From assembly GCF_030848805.1 (NCBI RefSeq), contig NC_092360.1, positions 1,736,001-1,800,000 on the forward strand: a stretch of DNA of 64,000 nucleotides, in the 5' to 3' direction. Shown piece after piece: positions 22,480-35,295 of this stretch. The stretch is from Temnothorax longispinosus. Lineage: Eukaryota > Arthropoda > Insecta > Hymenoptera > Formicidae. The position numbers and the translations under genes were made by a program. The notes under the pieces are model-generated. The model did no database searches. It was not told the DNA's origin and saw only the letters and a program-made list of their open reading frames with translations. Position 1 is the first letter of the stretch, and every line of letters starts with the position of its first letter.

Positions 22480-25400
22480 CTAGAGACGTTCATTTTCCTC
22501 GGCTTCCGTATTATCCGCATCATCTTTCTTCGTCGTTTCGTTTATCTGCATCTCCTCTTCGGAAAGCGTGGGCACTTTTACCTGACTCGAATCGTTCCAT
22601 GGTTGAATTTCCGCAGATCCGAATAGCCAAAAGAGGACTGTTGCCGATATAAACACTACCGCCGATATCCAAAACATTACACGCCATTCTTCCACGCCGT
22701 TCTATAAAACGTAATATATTAGAGAATATAAGTAAAATAAAAAGTAATATAAAAAGTATCTACAGTTATGTATAATAACAAAATAAATGCATAAAAATAT
22801 GAAGAACATATAAAATTATTTTATGTACACTTTTTCCTCAAATAGTTTGCAATTTCAAAGGCTAGAAAATTTCTTTATGTTTTCAACGTAATTTTGATGT
22901 AGAAAAGTAATAACATACTTTTTCATTAGTCAAAGCGCCAATAATAGGTGGAATGATGAATCCGGGGAAACTGCCAAATGTATTCATAATTCCGTATAAG
23001 GAACCGGCATAGTTCGGTGCCAAGTCTTGGTGATTCTGTAAGCTAGTCTGGCAGGCGGCCCCATTGAAGGCCAACGCCAGTATTAACATTATCATCGCAG
23101 TTGTAGCATCGCAACCCACGTATGTCATCGCTATCAGACAAGCTGCAGGTCCCAAGTGAGCTGTTAACAGTCATATTTGTGAATTATCGGTTAGATAACA
23201 ATTGTCTAGATACATACATTTTAATGTCTCAATTCCAAAGTTACAACAGACGTAACCGTTTCAGATTACTTACAGAAAAGCATAAATATCTTCCTTATCC
23301 AGCCTAAAGATAAGTATTTCTTCCTTCGCACATAATCGCCTGCCGCTGCAAATAACACTCCAGCCCCTAGTCTAGCTATGTATGGTAATCCAGTTATTGC
23401 GCCCCCCTATACATAAAATATTAGGAACATTTTTAGTAATGACAAGATAAAAATGTTACAATCTTGAAGTTTCTTCATAAAACAAAATCACGAGAACAAT
23501 ACCGATTTCATATTAAAACCGAGGACTTCCAACGTGTATTTAGGTCCGTTTGTAGCGATGAAATAAATACCCCACATGTTTGCAAAGTGGGCCCACAATA
23601 ATACTAGGAACGGTAGAGATGTAGCGACTGCTTTCACCGGTAGTTGGACCTGTGAACAAAAGATATAAGCATTAGTTTATTTTATAATTATTCCTTATTT
23701 ATAGTTTTTTTTATTATTTAATATTTTATTTGACAAATGTATATCATACCTTTTGTTTTGAGACTGAAGTGCCTATTTGTTCTTTTATGTACGTTTTCTC
23801 CTTCTCCGTGATATTAGGATGCAACTCCGGTGTATCGTATATTAGAAATACCCACAAAGCATAAAAAACTAACATAAGTCCGCTTGTAACGTAGTATGCA
23901 GTTGTCCACCCGTAAGCACTGATTACTGCGCCACATAAGGCGAATGTTACCACGGTTCCAAATGGACCACCTTTAAAGAAAAAAACAGTACACATGAATA
24001 CATATATTCTCGAGAAAATTTTCTATTAAAGAGATAAAGAGATAAAAGAATAGTACCTTGCATAGTCCACACAAACATGCCTTTCTCACCAGGAGGCACC
24101 CATCTGGCAATCATCGCATGGAGAGCGGGATAAACGGCACCCTATAAATTAATATATTACTCTTAATGAAGTCTTATATATCTAATTTGAAAATTTATGA
24201 GGTTTACATAATGTTATTAAACATAATAATCTTGCTTACAATTAGAAAAGACGTATAGATTAATTAGTAATTAGGACTTACTCCAAAAAATCCCATAACA
24301 AAACGGAGTGCAAAAACAAAACCGTAATGGACAGTAGCAGCCCAAGGCATCAGAAGATTTAATACTGCGGGTATCAATGTAGCGAATCTAAAATCATGAA
24401 GGTAAAAAGTGAGTATAATGTAATCGTGTAGATAAACAATTAAACAGTAATTAATTTATTTTAACTATTTTAATATCTTACGCCACAACTTTAGAGCCTC
24501 CGTATTTTTCGGCTAAGAGTCCAGCTGGTACACTAGCCGGCAGAACACCGTAAAAGTATCCTGATAATAACAGGCCTTGGATATGTTGATTCCATTCGAA
24601 ACGCTCCCCAAACTAAAATGTAAGAAAAAAAATATATTTATATAGTTGCGGGACATGCTCTCTCTACGATAAGAAAACTCTATATTACATGAAGAAATAT
24701 CTACTGATAAAAAAAATGCTCGCAGTGAGCGTATTGCATTCTATGATGTATAATGTAATATTATTCACAATATTTTTATTAATAGTTACGTTGGATTGAT
24801 AATACATTCATTTATGCAAATTTTACAAACACGCGCAGACTTACATCTTTGAGCACGACGGTCTTATTGCTTTTCATATCCGCTATTCTAGTGCATGCTG
24901 GCCCGACGCCACCGTCTTTGCTTGTAGTGTTTACCATGGCGACAATGGTTATGGATAAATTGGTACGAATGACGTACGAAAACATGCAAGCTAGAAACAT
25001 CATCGCCCCCAGAATCCCTCTTCGAGGGATTTTCTCTGTAACACACGTGAATACCTGTTGCTAGAGAGTCAGGTAGGATAACTATATCGATTTGCTACGA
25101 TATTTTTCTTATAATAATAATTTGTTAGCAATTTATAATAATGTGTGATTTAATAAATAATTCGATATCTAAAAGACTTTTCATTGAACAAGTTTATAAT
25201 TGTTATTAAAATATATTGCAATGTCACATTTTGCTTAGATTATAAGTTTACACGAGGCTATGATATTTTTAAGTTGTAAGTTATCATTATTATTGTTTTA
25301 TTCTAATTATCATTATTACTATTACAGTTATTAAACCTTTTGCAATGTCTACTTATACTAATTTTCTTATTAAAGTAGTCACATATATATATCATGTCGG

Positions 25401-28400
25401 AATAATACGAGAGTGGACATCGTATAACGCGAGGCATTTCTGTCCGCTCCGCTATAACGCAGAGTCGAGAATGACCTTTGAATCGGCACATAATATCTAA
25501 TAATCTTAAATCAAGAATAAACGATATATCTTCGACAATAAACATCTTGTGTTCTATTAAGTACTTGATATCCAACGAAAATAGTGCAGCTGCAAGTACG
25601 TGCTCATCTTGTGATATATATCATAAAAAAAACAAGATAAGGATATAATAAGAATAGAAGGATATTTTCTGAGGCATTAACTTATATAAAATTATTCCTG
25701 TTATTTTTAATAAGATTACTTTATTTTTGATAAAGTTAATGTATTAATAATTTTATTATTATTGCATTATCTTTTTTCTATTATTAGAATTTAACCATAA
25801 TGTAATATGCATAGTATCTCACTGAAACACATGGTTGATGATATTTTATGTTTGTAAACTTTGTAAACTACAAACTTAATTATCCTGATGTACTTATTAG
25901 GATGCAACTCGTTAATACTCGCAGACAACCCTGACCATATTTCAAGAGAATCCCGTTCAAGGAAAAGCATTGACGCAAATACAGAAGGTCATGATACGTA
26001 ACTGCGTACCTGATCGAACAATTTTACTTCTCTCTCATATTAATGATGGCACGTAGTCTTATTGAATTATTGATAATTACGGAGCACGATGAGCGGGAAT
26101 TTAATCGATAGCTCACTGCTTATAGTGTTATACATTAAGACATTTTTTATCATTTCCATGTCGCATGATGTAATATTTTCGTTTTTAAATCACTAACTGT
26201 TAAGATCAAACTGATTTGGTTTAATATTATTTTTGCATTCTGATATGAGCATGCAATATACCCAGGTAGCACATATTAGTTTCATATACGTTTTTTAAAT
26301 GTATTCATAGTTTCATAACCGTAAAAAACCATTAAAAAATGTTTGAACAAAAATGTTTTTAAAACCATTTAAGAAACGTATTTTTTACATTTCTACAGTT
26401 AACAAAAATACCTATTTGTTAAATTTTTTCAAAATTATAATTTGCATTATCTATATATATAATAGCTTTAATAGCCTTTTTTGAAACATTTAAATTTATA
26501 TTGCACTAATTATTGCACAAAATAAATTATTTTATCCATGCACATATATCCACTTATATTTACTTAAATTAATTTTTTCCTACCAGTCTTAATCTATTTG
26601 TCATCGGACAAATCTGAGCTTAGAAAAACTTCCAACAGTTGCAAAACAAACGTTCTGCTGAACGTGGCCATTGTGCATTGAAAGAACATTTATACATGTA
26701 TTCCGTTTTGAAGAACTTCCTGAACTGGTGCACATCAGTAATCTAATTAAGTTAGAGTGAGACAAGTATATTTTGTTTCACTTTAACTTATTGCACGAAT
26801 GTGCACCAATTCAGGAATTTCTTCAAAAAAGAATAAACGTCATATAGATGGTATATGCATAAAGCTTCTAGAACATTCTCACGCATGTCTCAAAGACGTC
26901 ATAAACACGTTCAAAAGACGTGAAAAGTAGGAATTTTAAATGTCTTTATCATTAAAACAAAACATTTCTATAATAGTTTTTTAAACGTTATTTTATCGGA
27001 AAAGAAACGTTCCATTGAATGTTTTTCGAATGAACATTTTTACTCATGAGAAACATTTCTAGAAATCGGTTATAAAACACGTTTCGGAAAAACGCTTATA
27101 AAACATTTCTGAAACGTGCTACCTGGGATATTTCTGACATATAAATCGTTTATAGATTAAACAGTTACAGATTTATCAATAAATTCGGGATTAATTTTTT
27201 TCTAATAAAAATTTAATATAAAATATAATTTATCACAAATTTTTAATCATATAATTAGTTTAGTAGATAAATTAAATTTTTGTTAAAATTTAATTTATTA
27301 TTTAAATAAATTGTAACAAATTAAGTTTTATTCAATTTGATAAAATTTACTTAAAAAAACTTAATATTATTTAAAATATAAACTTCTTTTCTTCGCCAGT
27401 GAAAATTAATTAACAAGAGTAATTATTTGACCAAACTAACGCCGTCCTTCGACTCGGAACAACGGTTCTCACATGTCTCTGTTCCGGTTATGTCTTAATT
27501 CGGTACTACATCGCACGATTAAATAAGGCTGGATCGCAGCTCCTTCACATATTGATTTGACAAAGTGTTAAAACTGCAAGAAATTTATGTGCGGCTAATC
27601 TTTAGTATGGGACAGTAAACTCTTGATAAGAACACAAAACTAGTGTCGAAACGTCGAATTAATGTAATACTACGATATTAAACGTCAGTTTGGTCAAATA
27701 ATTACTCTTGTTAATATTATTTAGTTATAAAATAAATTAAAGACTTTTTTACTATAAAAGATTATACCTACTTACAAACTTATTTCAATAATAAATAAAA
27801 TTATTAGTATATTATCTTGTAATCTTGATTTAGTTGAAACAGTTATTATGCTTTGTAGTTAGGAATTTAATTTTATTTATAATCGATTCTTTAACGAATT
27901 ACAGTTTAGTGAATAATTCAATGCAATATCTGATTTCTTTGTATCTATTTTCTTCTAATGTTGTTTGCGATATTTTCGTAATATTCGTATATTTTCTATG
28001 TTATTGATTCGAGCAACTACACGTGTGTTCAAAGGTCAGAGAACATTTAAATCGACAAAAGTACGCGACGTTGTGTTATTTACGACTACGAAATGACGTA
28101 TGCAAATACAAATCGCAAGCTGCAATTTAAATTGTATCAAGTTGCAAAGCAAGTATATGTATATGTAACGCATTACGCAATACGACAAAACAAGTTACAT
28201 TTTAAATCATCGCGCCCCGAATAATATAATATTTTTTTATCGTACATGATAATTACGTACTCGTAGGTCACATGTGAATCACAATAATATTTATAACACA
28301 CTAATACTAACACTAATACTAGCACACACATTCTCTCTTTCGCTCATTTACTTACACAGAGATCTCATAGAAAATATATATAGATTCAGACAGGAAGATC

Positions 28401-30251
28401 ACATTTACGGCATAGTCTTCCAGGCAATTTCGTACGCATTAAATGTAAGTCATTCACCTCATTAACATCCTGTTCGTACAGCTATAAATATATAGTGTGT
28501 CCAAAACCTACTGTTGCAATTATTTTGCTGATAAGAAATCTGTTGAATTAAATTTAAATATCCTACATAAAAAAAACTAAATTCTTTCTTACAGCTTATA
28601 GCTTCAAAATTAAATTTTATTTTTAATAATTTTAATTAAACGACAATTACTGTCGAAATATATAATATTAAGGGATAGAAAAAATAAAGAATTGTATTTT
28701 TTTTCCTTATAAAATTATTGCTCAAAGTAAAAATTAAAAAATTTTAATTTAAGATTGTCAAAGATTCAAATCTTAACAAGCAAAAAATTATAAATGTGTG
28801 TGATAACTTTTTATAAAACCTGAATAAAAAAATCGACTCTTTTCAATTTCATTGTATTATCTGGCTCACAGTTTTTCAAAGAGAAATCATCGTTAAAGAT
28901 TTAGATCGATGTTTCTGGCGCACTCTGTACATATCGATCTACTTTGATAAATCGTGCGTACTATAAATATTGATTCGCGCGCGTATTATATACAGATATT
29001 TTTTTAAGAACAGAAAATGTGCCAGCGTTAGATGACCGTGGACGAGCAATGTGCCTACTCCATAGGTCTATTTCTGCAAAGTGAACGTCGCAAAATAGCA
29101 GCTCGTGTTACAGATAGTTTGTACGAAATTTAAGACTTGGATGGAAGCGCTTGGATGAAGCTATGTCGGAAAAATACCGATGCATTGCACATGACGTGTA
29201 TACGCGTTCGCATAATACGATGCGCAATGTTTGCTAATTTGAATTTCCGTTCGGTAACGTTGTTACGTCGTGAAGTCGTGTCGTGTGTGTCGCTCGATAT
29301 CATGCGTCGGCTATCAATCCATGCGCGATTTTTGTATGAATTGCCCGCGCGCACTCAGGCGATTATGTAATGCTTATCATTTCCAATGATGCTTATCATT
29401 TAGGAAATCTTGTAACTAATGGAATAATGCAAATCGACACACTGCTAATTGCACGATATTTATAAAAATCACTTCATAGAGTCTCCTCCAAAGAATAATG
29501 TCGAGACAGAAATAAATTTTTTTTCTGGGAATAAGATTTTTGCTAAAAAAAATATGTTGGTACAAATAAAAACACGTGTCTCTCATATTAAAATGAATAT
29601 CGATACACAAGGCGAGTTGCAGTTCTTTTCAACTACGTGCAATTGCATTTTCTCTCTATGTGACCAAGTCAGTTATGCATTTGTCTCATTATTTCTATTC
29701 TATATTTGACTGTGAGGAAAGCATATATGCGACTTTGGAATTTGTTTACTGAAGTCCCAGGGATACTAGCCAATATATATTAGCGAAAATATTGAACACT
29801 GACCTATCGATATTTACTAGCGAAAAATTGAAACCGGTACTGTTTTTAAATTCACATATTCCGAATATTATATATAGATATTAAATACCTGTCCCTTAGA
29901 CACGCAAAAATAATGTTTGTATGAAAGTAGGATTACGACTTTATTATAGTCGAAGGTACATTTGCATTTATAACACACCGCATATGGCGCTTACGAAATA
30001 ACCAGTATATCAATTATAAATACTGAAACAATATGGTTCCAGTTTCGAAGAATCTTCATATTTAATAATGAAGATAATAGATTAGTACATATTTATAGAA
30101 TAAAATAGAATAATAAAAGTAAAAATCGATAAAACCAGAGATCATAATAATGTGACCAAAAATGTGGGATAGTTAGATCAAATCATGGCTCGTTATGCAG
30201 TTAATAATCAATTGACCAGCACTTACCATTGAACTTCCGGAAGAGAGCCAT
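22480..30251 (-). CDS. SLC17 (sialin/phosphate cotransporter-type) MFS transporter
   Basis: Ten coding exons join in phase to 1,503 nt (500 residues; human sialin has 495): 30227-30251, 24845-25035, 24482-24612, 24282-24387, 24057-24141, 23750-23970, 23503-23649, 23274-23406, 22919-23160, 22480-22701. Exon 1 encodes only MALFRKFN and is chosen because it sits in a good ATG context, ends at GTAAGT and matches the phase of exon 2. SLC17 features, in order: SYVIRTNLSITIVAMVN (TM1), an N-glycosylatable loop, AEKYGG, YPALHAM, WVPPGEKG, LPYIARL, FSHLGPAACLIAMTYVGCD, NHQDLAPNYAGSLYGIMNTF and an acidic cytosolic tail. It is a twelve-helix anion transporter; the substrate cannot be told from sequence. 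Oddity: the GLGEG motif reads GFFGG at residues 148-152. Confidence 0.9.
26261..27127. mobile_element. 867-bp non-autonomous DNA element, CCCAGGTAGCAC termini
   Basis: The ends are perfect 12-bp inverted repeats: cccaggtagcac at 26261-26272 and gtgctacctggg at 27116-27127. The flanks are atata and atatt, compatible with a short TA-rich target duplication. Inside, a second inverted repeat (about 26710-26740 with 26800-26830, core cttcctgaactggtgcac) and repeated aaacgtt/aacatttc motifs are seen. There is no coding capacity, so it is MITE-like. Confidence 0.7.
27410..27714. mobile_element. 297-bp MITE with TTAA target duplication
   Basis: Inverted termini of about 30 bp start CAAGAGTAATTATTTGACC (27414) and end with the complement (27710), with one mismatch further in (aactaacg against cgtcagtt). 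Both sides carry TTAA (27410-27413 and 27711-27714). The preceding bases cgccagtgaaaattaa resemble sequence beside the hairpins at 38470 and 48676. There is no coding capacity. Confidence 0.7.
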
Positions 30252-30720
30252 TTTCGCCGTTTACTGCGAATGTACGTCGCAAATGTGTTATCAGTGTGAG
30301 AACGTGAGATGCTGTGCGCGCGGTGCCGACGGAGAGGAAGAAAGGTTTTCGCACGTTCGTTTCTTCGGCGCAGTCAGGCGTGGATTCTCATCGATCGGCG
30401 GTCGACTTCGCGACTGAGACCGATTCGCTTCCCGCTTTTCGGTGTTTAATCGATTCGCTGTCGGCCGCGTTGCGTCATGTCTTCCCGCCGGTTTCGAAGT
30501 TGGTTGATGCGACGCTTCTCCACCTTTGCCACCTACACGCTTGACGCGCGTCGACGTGCCGTCCTCCGGGAATACCTACGGTCACGAGGATACCTGAAAA
30601 ACACGCGACATCCGCTGTTACGCTCGTAGCACGTACACCAGTGATTTCTATATTTAAATTACGATATCGGAGTCGCCCGGGCTTGCGCAATGTTGTGTCG
30701 CGTGACCACGTGCTGGACTA
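30252..30720 (-). promoter_or_regulatory. CpG-rich 5' region of the SLC17 gene
   Basis: CG dinucleotides and GC content rise sharply directly upstream of the transporter's first coding exon, in contrast to the AT-rich surroundings. This fits a 5' untranslated region and promoter. Insect CpG-rich promoters are typically broadly active. No TATA box position could be argued. Confidence 0.45.
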
Positions 30721-33700
30721 TAAGGATGAGTGACAATGTGAACCTAAAACTGGAACAGGTACGAACCTGAGGAATCTGAACAATTCTACTGTGAAGTTTT
30801 ACTGTCAATTTCTCAAGGCAAAATAAAGCTTATGTTCTCTTTGAGGCAATTATATTTGAAAAAAATATTTTCGGAAATTGGTCTTTTCGTTCTTGTTTAC
30901 GTCCAATTTTATTTTCCTCTGTTTTAGATATTTCTGTTTTTTTTTATCTCCTATAACTATATATAGAGTAAAATTGCTATTAAGAAATTTATTAATTGCT
31001 TTTTATTAATAGACTTCTTAGCATAGAAGAGAGATGAAACTCTGTAATCCGTGCAATTCAATTACGTAAGACGTCTTCAATGCCCCATAGTCAAGGGTCG
31101 GGACGAATCGACTGATCCACGAGAATCAAAGTCACAAAGTTAATAAAACTGTGAATTGATAAATCTAGCATCACGTGAAAAAGATAAAGAGCGAGAATAA
31201 TTGGAAAACGATGCAACATGTATCACAGCTGGTTTCTCTCTATCTATTTTTTATTCTAATTAATTTTAAAACCGCATTTTTATTTTAAGCTATTATTAAG
31301 TTTTTATTTCCTTTCTTGCTGCTATTTATATCTTTATTCCTCTTTTATTATTTACTATTTTACAGTAATAAGATTAATCAATATTTTGGTTTTTCGGAAA
31401 TCTCGTAAATTTTCCATAGGATCTAAAGTCTCCGTATTGGCGTATCGTATTGGTCTATCGTAATGCGCATATCCTGCTATACCTATTTCATCCGTCAACA
31501 ACATTGCCCGAACTTGCGCAATGATATAATATGCTGACGTGATAAATCTATACGTGAGAATTGATTGTAAATTTTGGGAAACTGCAAGTTACTAATGAAT
31601 TTATCTCGTTAGCTGTAAGTTGAGATATTCTGAAAGAATACGTTAATTGGAACTAGCGAACGTTTGAAACTGTTGCTGTACTTGTTGATTATTATTGTAC
31701 AGAAAATATACATGTATACTGCATGGACGAATATCAAAAATAGTTATCTCAAGTGTTCGAGCAAATATTGGATCGTTGAATTTCTAAACTTATCGATTTA
31801 TTAAAAAAAAAGTTATATTATAGTTTGCTCACGTATGCGCAAAGATTTAAAAAGTTTTTTTTTTATTTTTATTATTATTATTATTATTAAAAAATCACAA
31901 AAACGACGGATATATAATTACGTGTCACATTATGTAATATTAACGTAATCGATACGAAAAAATGTGATAAGTTCGCCAGATTTTAACGTTCATCGGCTGA
32001 TTTCCACCTCGAATGCAATATTTTCAAGACATTTATTCAGAGCTTTCTTTTCGTTGACACTGTGCTTTTAACGCTGAATCTCTTTATTTCATTTTTAATT
32101 CTTTATTGTTTGCCAATGAGCATCGGACGCAAGATAAGAAAAAACATGAAACCGAGTGAGTTATCTGTTTAGCGCTGCAATGTTACACCGGGAATATGAA
32201 CCCTCATCTTTAATTACAATGTGTAAACAGTTATAAGAAATGCCATTGAGTGACTAGACATTAGAGCAGACAGCTACTGATATAACAACCTTATATTTGC
32301 AAAAAAATATCGTATTTTGCAAATTTTAATTGTCACATAATTATAAATTAGACAAATCATAAATAAAACAACTACTTGTATTGTTCAACAATATTCTTCT
32401 TCCGTCACCAATTCTCTGTGTGGCATATGTTTCTCAAGTAAAATTTGTATTAAAAAAAATATAAATTAATTAAATTTTATAAACTCGAAAAAGAGAAAAC
32501 ACGTAATTTGAAATTGTAAAAATTAAATTTTAATTTATTTTTCCAAGTTCCTTGAAAACAGTAAATTCGCAAATTCTTCAATTATCGAACTTACTCGTTT
32601 CTTACTGGTCGTTACCTTCATCTAGTATATCTACTACTAATGAAAGAGCACTTTATTTCAAATTGTCTTAACATGACACTTCCGGGTACAGATTTTGCAC
32701 TTACAAACATTATTCGACTTGTGAATGTGTGAATCACTTGATGGATTACGTATCTACGGACGGTTGATAAAATTAATCACAATCACTCGCTGATTCGATG
32801 ACACGTTATGACACTCGGCCACACAGCTGTCTACATCGCGGGATATTTTCGCAAAGGCGGAATATTTCAATCAGAAAGATTCTATCGGTAAGAAAAGCTG
32901 AGCGATATCAATTCCACAATTCCACAATTGCGGAATTCGCAATAATTTTCAAACTTTCGTCAGAGTTATGTTAGATATTTCAAAGTGGTCCGTTCATGCT
33001 TCTGCTTCTGCGAAAAGCAATTATTCGCATTCTTATGTAATTAACACAAGTGTACAATTGCGGGAAAATGTTACGTCATTAATTGTACGTCTTNNNNNNN
33101 NNNNNNNNNNNNNNNNNNNNNNNNNNNNNNNNNNNNNNNNNNNNNNNNNNNNNNNNNNNNNNNNNNNNNNNNNNNNNNNNNNNNNNNNNNNNNNNNNNNN
33201 NNNNNNNNNNNNNNNNNNNNNNNNNNNNNNNNNNNNNNNNNNNNNNNNNNNNNNNNNNNNNNNNNNNNNNNNNNNNNNNNNNNNNNNNNNNNNNNNNNNN
33301 NNNNNNNNNNNNNNNNNNNNNNNNNNNNNNNNNNNNNNNNNNNNNNNNNNNNNNNNNNNNNNNNNNNNNNNNNNNNNNNNNNNNNNNNNNNNNNNNNNNN
33401 NNNNNNNNNNNNNNNNNNNNNNNNNNNNNNNNNNNNNNNNNNNNNNNNNNNNNNNNNNNNNNNNNNNNNNNNNNNNNNNNNNNNNNNNNNNNNNNNNNNN
33501 NNNNNNNNNNNNNNNNNNNNNNNNNNNNNNNNNNNNNNNNNNNNNNNNNNNNNNNNNNNNNNNNNNNNNNNNNNNNNNNNNNNNNNNNNNNNNTGTTCAC
33601 GTGATAACAATTATAAGAACAAAATTATAAAAGAAATACAAAAGAATTCGCGTTAAAACTCAATAATAAGTTTGCAATCTCATTTTACAAGTAAATAAAT

Positions 33701-34700
33701 GTAAACTTTGGTACCACGCGTTTTATTCGTGAAACAATACCTTCCTAAAAATCAGAGGTTTATCGATTCTTTCCTTTAAATAATTTATCAGTACTAAAAA
33801 CGTGTAAAATCGCAAAACTATATGTATTCACAATTTATATAACGCACAATTTTATTACAATTTTGTTATGTTAATAACCTTCGTGTTGTTCGACACTTTT
33901 GTTCACGAAATAATATCTTCCATTTTTCAGTTTTCAGTTTTCTTTTTTCTTTAAAATCTCACTAGTATCGAAAACATTTGCAGTTCGTGCAAAAATTATC
34001 TGATAACTCCGTATCGTATGTACAGAGGTTTGTTCTTCGTTACATCACGTGGACGAACACGATAAACACCTATATGTAAGATAAATTTACATGCTCGACG
34101 CGCATTTATGGTATTTATAGATAATTAGACAAAACAAATTGATATTATAAGCCACACCTTCTCTATGACATTACGTTCGCTGAATTTGGCAGAGTTGCGT
34201 TTCTAATTTTATTTTGGTACGTAATATACTTACGAATGTTATTGATTCACAATGTAAAACCGGACTCGTCAATGTCAGCCGGTAAACATAAATATCACGT
34301 CGTCAAATATGACTATTTGATTTATCGTTAAAGTCACGTCAAAGGGGAAAAAAATCATTATTTTTTTCTTCTATATACAAACTCATTATTTCTTTCACAA
34401 ACACGACTTTTTAACTTTGCTGCGATTTTAGTGCTGTAATTACTCAAATAACACCTCTCTTATTCAATTGTAATTATAAATCGGATTGATAATCGGATCG
34501 TCATAAACTGTAAGATTGAAATCTGTGGTATAATTATAAATTATGTTAAATATTTACAATTTAAACTTTGTACAATACTTATGCTATACTAAATATTTTT
34601 ATAAAATTGAATATTTTTTCATTATTAGCAAAACTTTTTTGAAACGACGGCTGATATCGTCCTAATAAATAGCGCCGCTCCGAAACGTCCAAATAATTCT
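30721..34700. other. AT-rich spacer including an assembly gap
   Basis: No coding region was recognised on either strand. Poly-A/T tracts and small microsatellites (ttattatta near 31870) are present. The N run 33094-33593 interrupts it. Confidence 0.5.
33094..33593. other. Assembly gap (500 N)
   Basis: Exactly 500 N bases, true length unknown. Frames drawn across it are meaningless. Confidence 0.99.
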
Positions 34701-34739
34701 GTCGTCGCTAAGGGCAATAACGATTGAACACAATGAGCT

Positions 34740-35295
34740 GCTGACGCCGCGGTAATAAGCGGCGAAAAGCTTTCATTCACGGATCAGTGGCGACTCGCAG
34801 ACAAGCTCGAATAGACCAACGTCAATCATCTTTTAACCCGCGACCTGCAACCGGTTTTCTCTTTCACACCCATGCTCGCGTCGCGCCCGTCGGAAAGATT
34901 GGGCGCGAAAATGGCTTTATGGGGATCGATAAAACGGAAGAAGGAAGGCACGGGCGCGGGGCGTCCAGCGGGACGCGTGGTCGTAGCGAAAAACACTGCC
35001 ACGTGTATTTCGATGTTCGAGAGATTCGTACCTGGGAATCCGACTTAACCGCGAGCTAATATCGTCGGCGGCGACGTTTGATGCCCTGGACTTTCGCGGA
35101 TTCGCGTCTCTCTCTCGCTCGTCACGGGACGATCCCGATCGCGTTCCTCACGACGAACTAACGCAAACGGTTGAAGCACGACTGAGTTGATTGGAGTAAG
35201 GGGAGCCCTGCCGCCGCGCCGACCGCGCCGCGACGTGTCATGCTCCTTGCTCCCTTTCGCCACCAAGTATCGCCGCGGCACGAATGCCATGAATA
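34740..35295. promoter_or_regulatory. Second CpG-rich island, possible promoter or 5' exon
   Basis: A sharp CpG- and GC-rich block in AT-rich sequence, with no conserved protein in any frame. On the minus strand ttaagtcggattcccag is followed by GTACGA (donor near 35031), so it could be an untranslated first exon of the SLC17 gene or of an unseen transcript. This assignment is inference. Confidence 0.35.

Larger units (their letters stand above)
25036..30226 (-). other. Large first intron of the SLC17 gene
   Basis: A 5.2-kb intron separates the 8-codon first exon from the rest. It contains two inverted-repeat elements (26261-27127 and 27410-27714) and otherwise AT-rich sequence. Several short open frames in it have no recognisable content. 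Confidence 0.7.

Noticed and set aside
29130..29370. Overlapping frames on both strands
   Set aside because: No recognisable motif or splice context. They lie inside the first intron of the transporter gene.
30717..30765. Possible plus-strand first coding exon (MSDNVNLKLEQ followed by GTACGA)
   Set aside because: It has a start, an open frame and a donor. No plus-strand exon could be found downstream, and the block is better explained as the 5' region of the minus-strand transporter gene.
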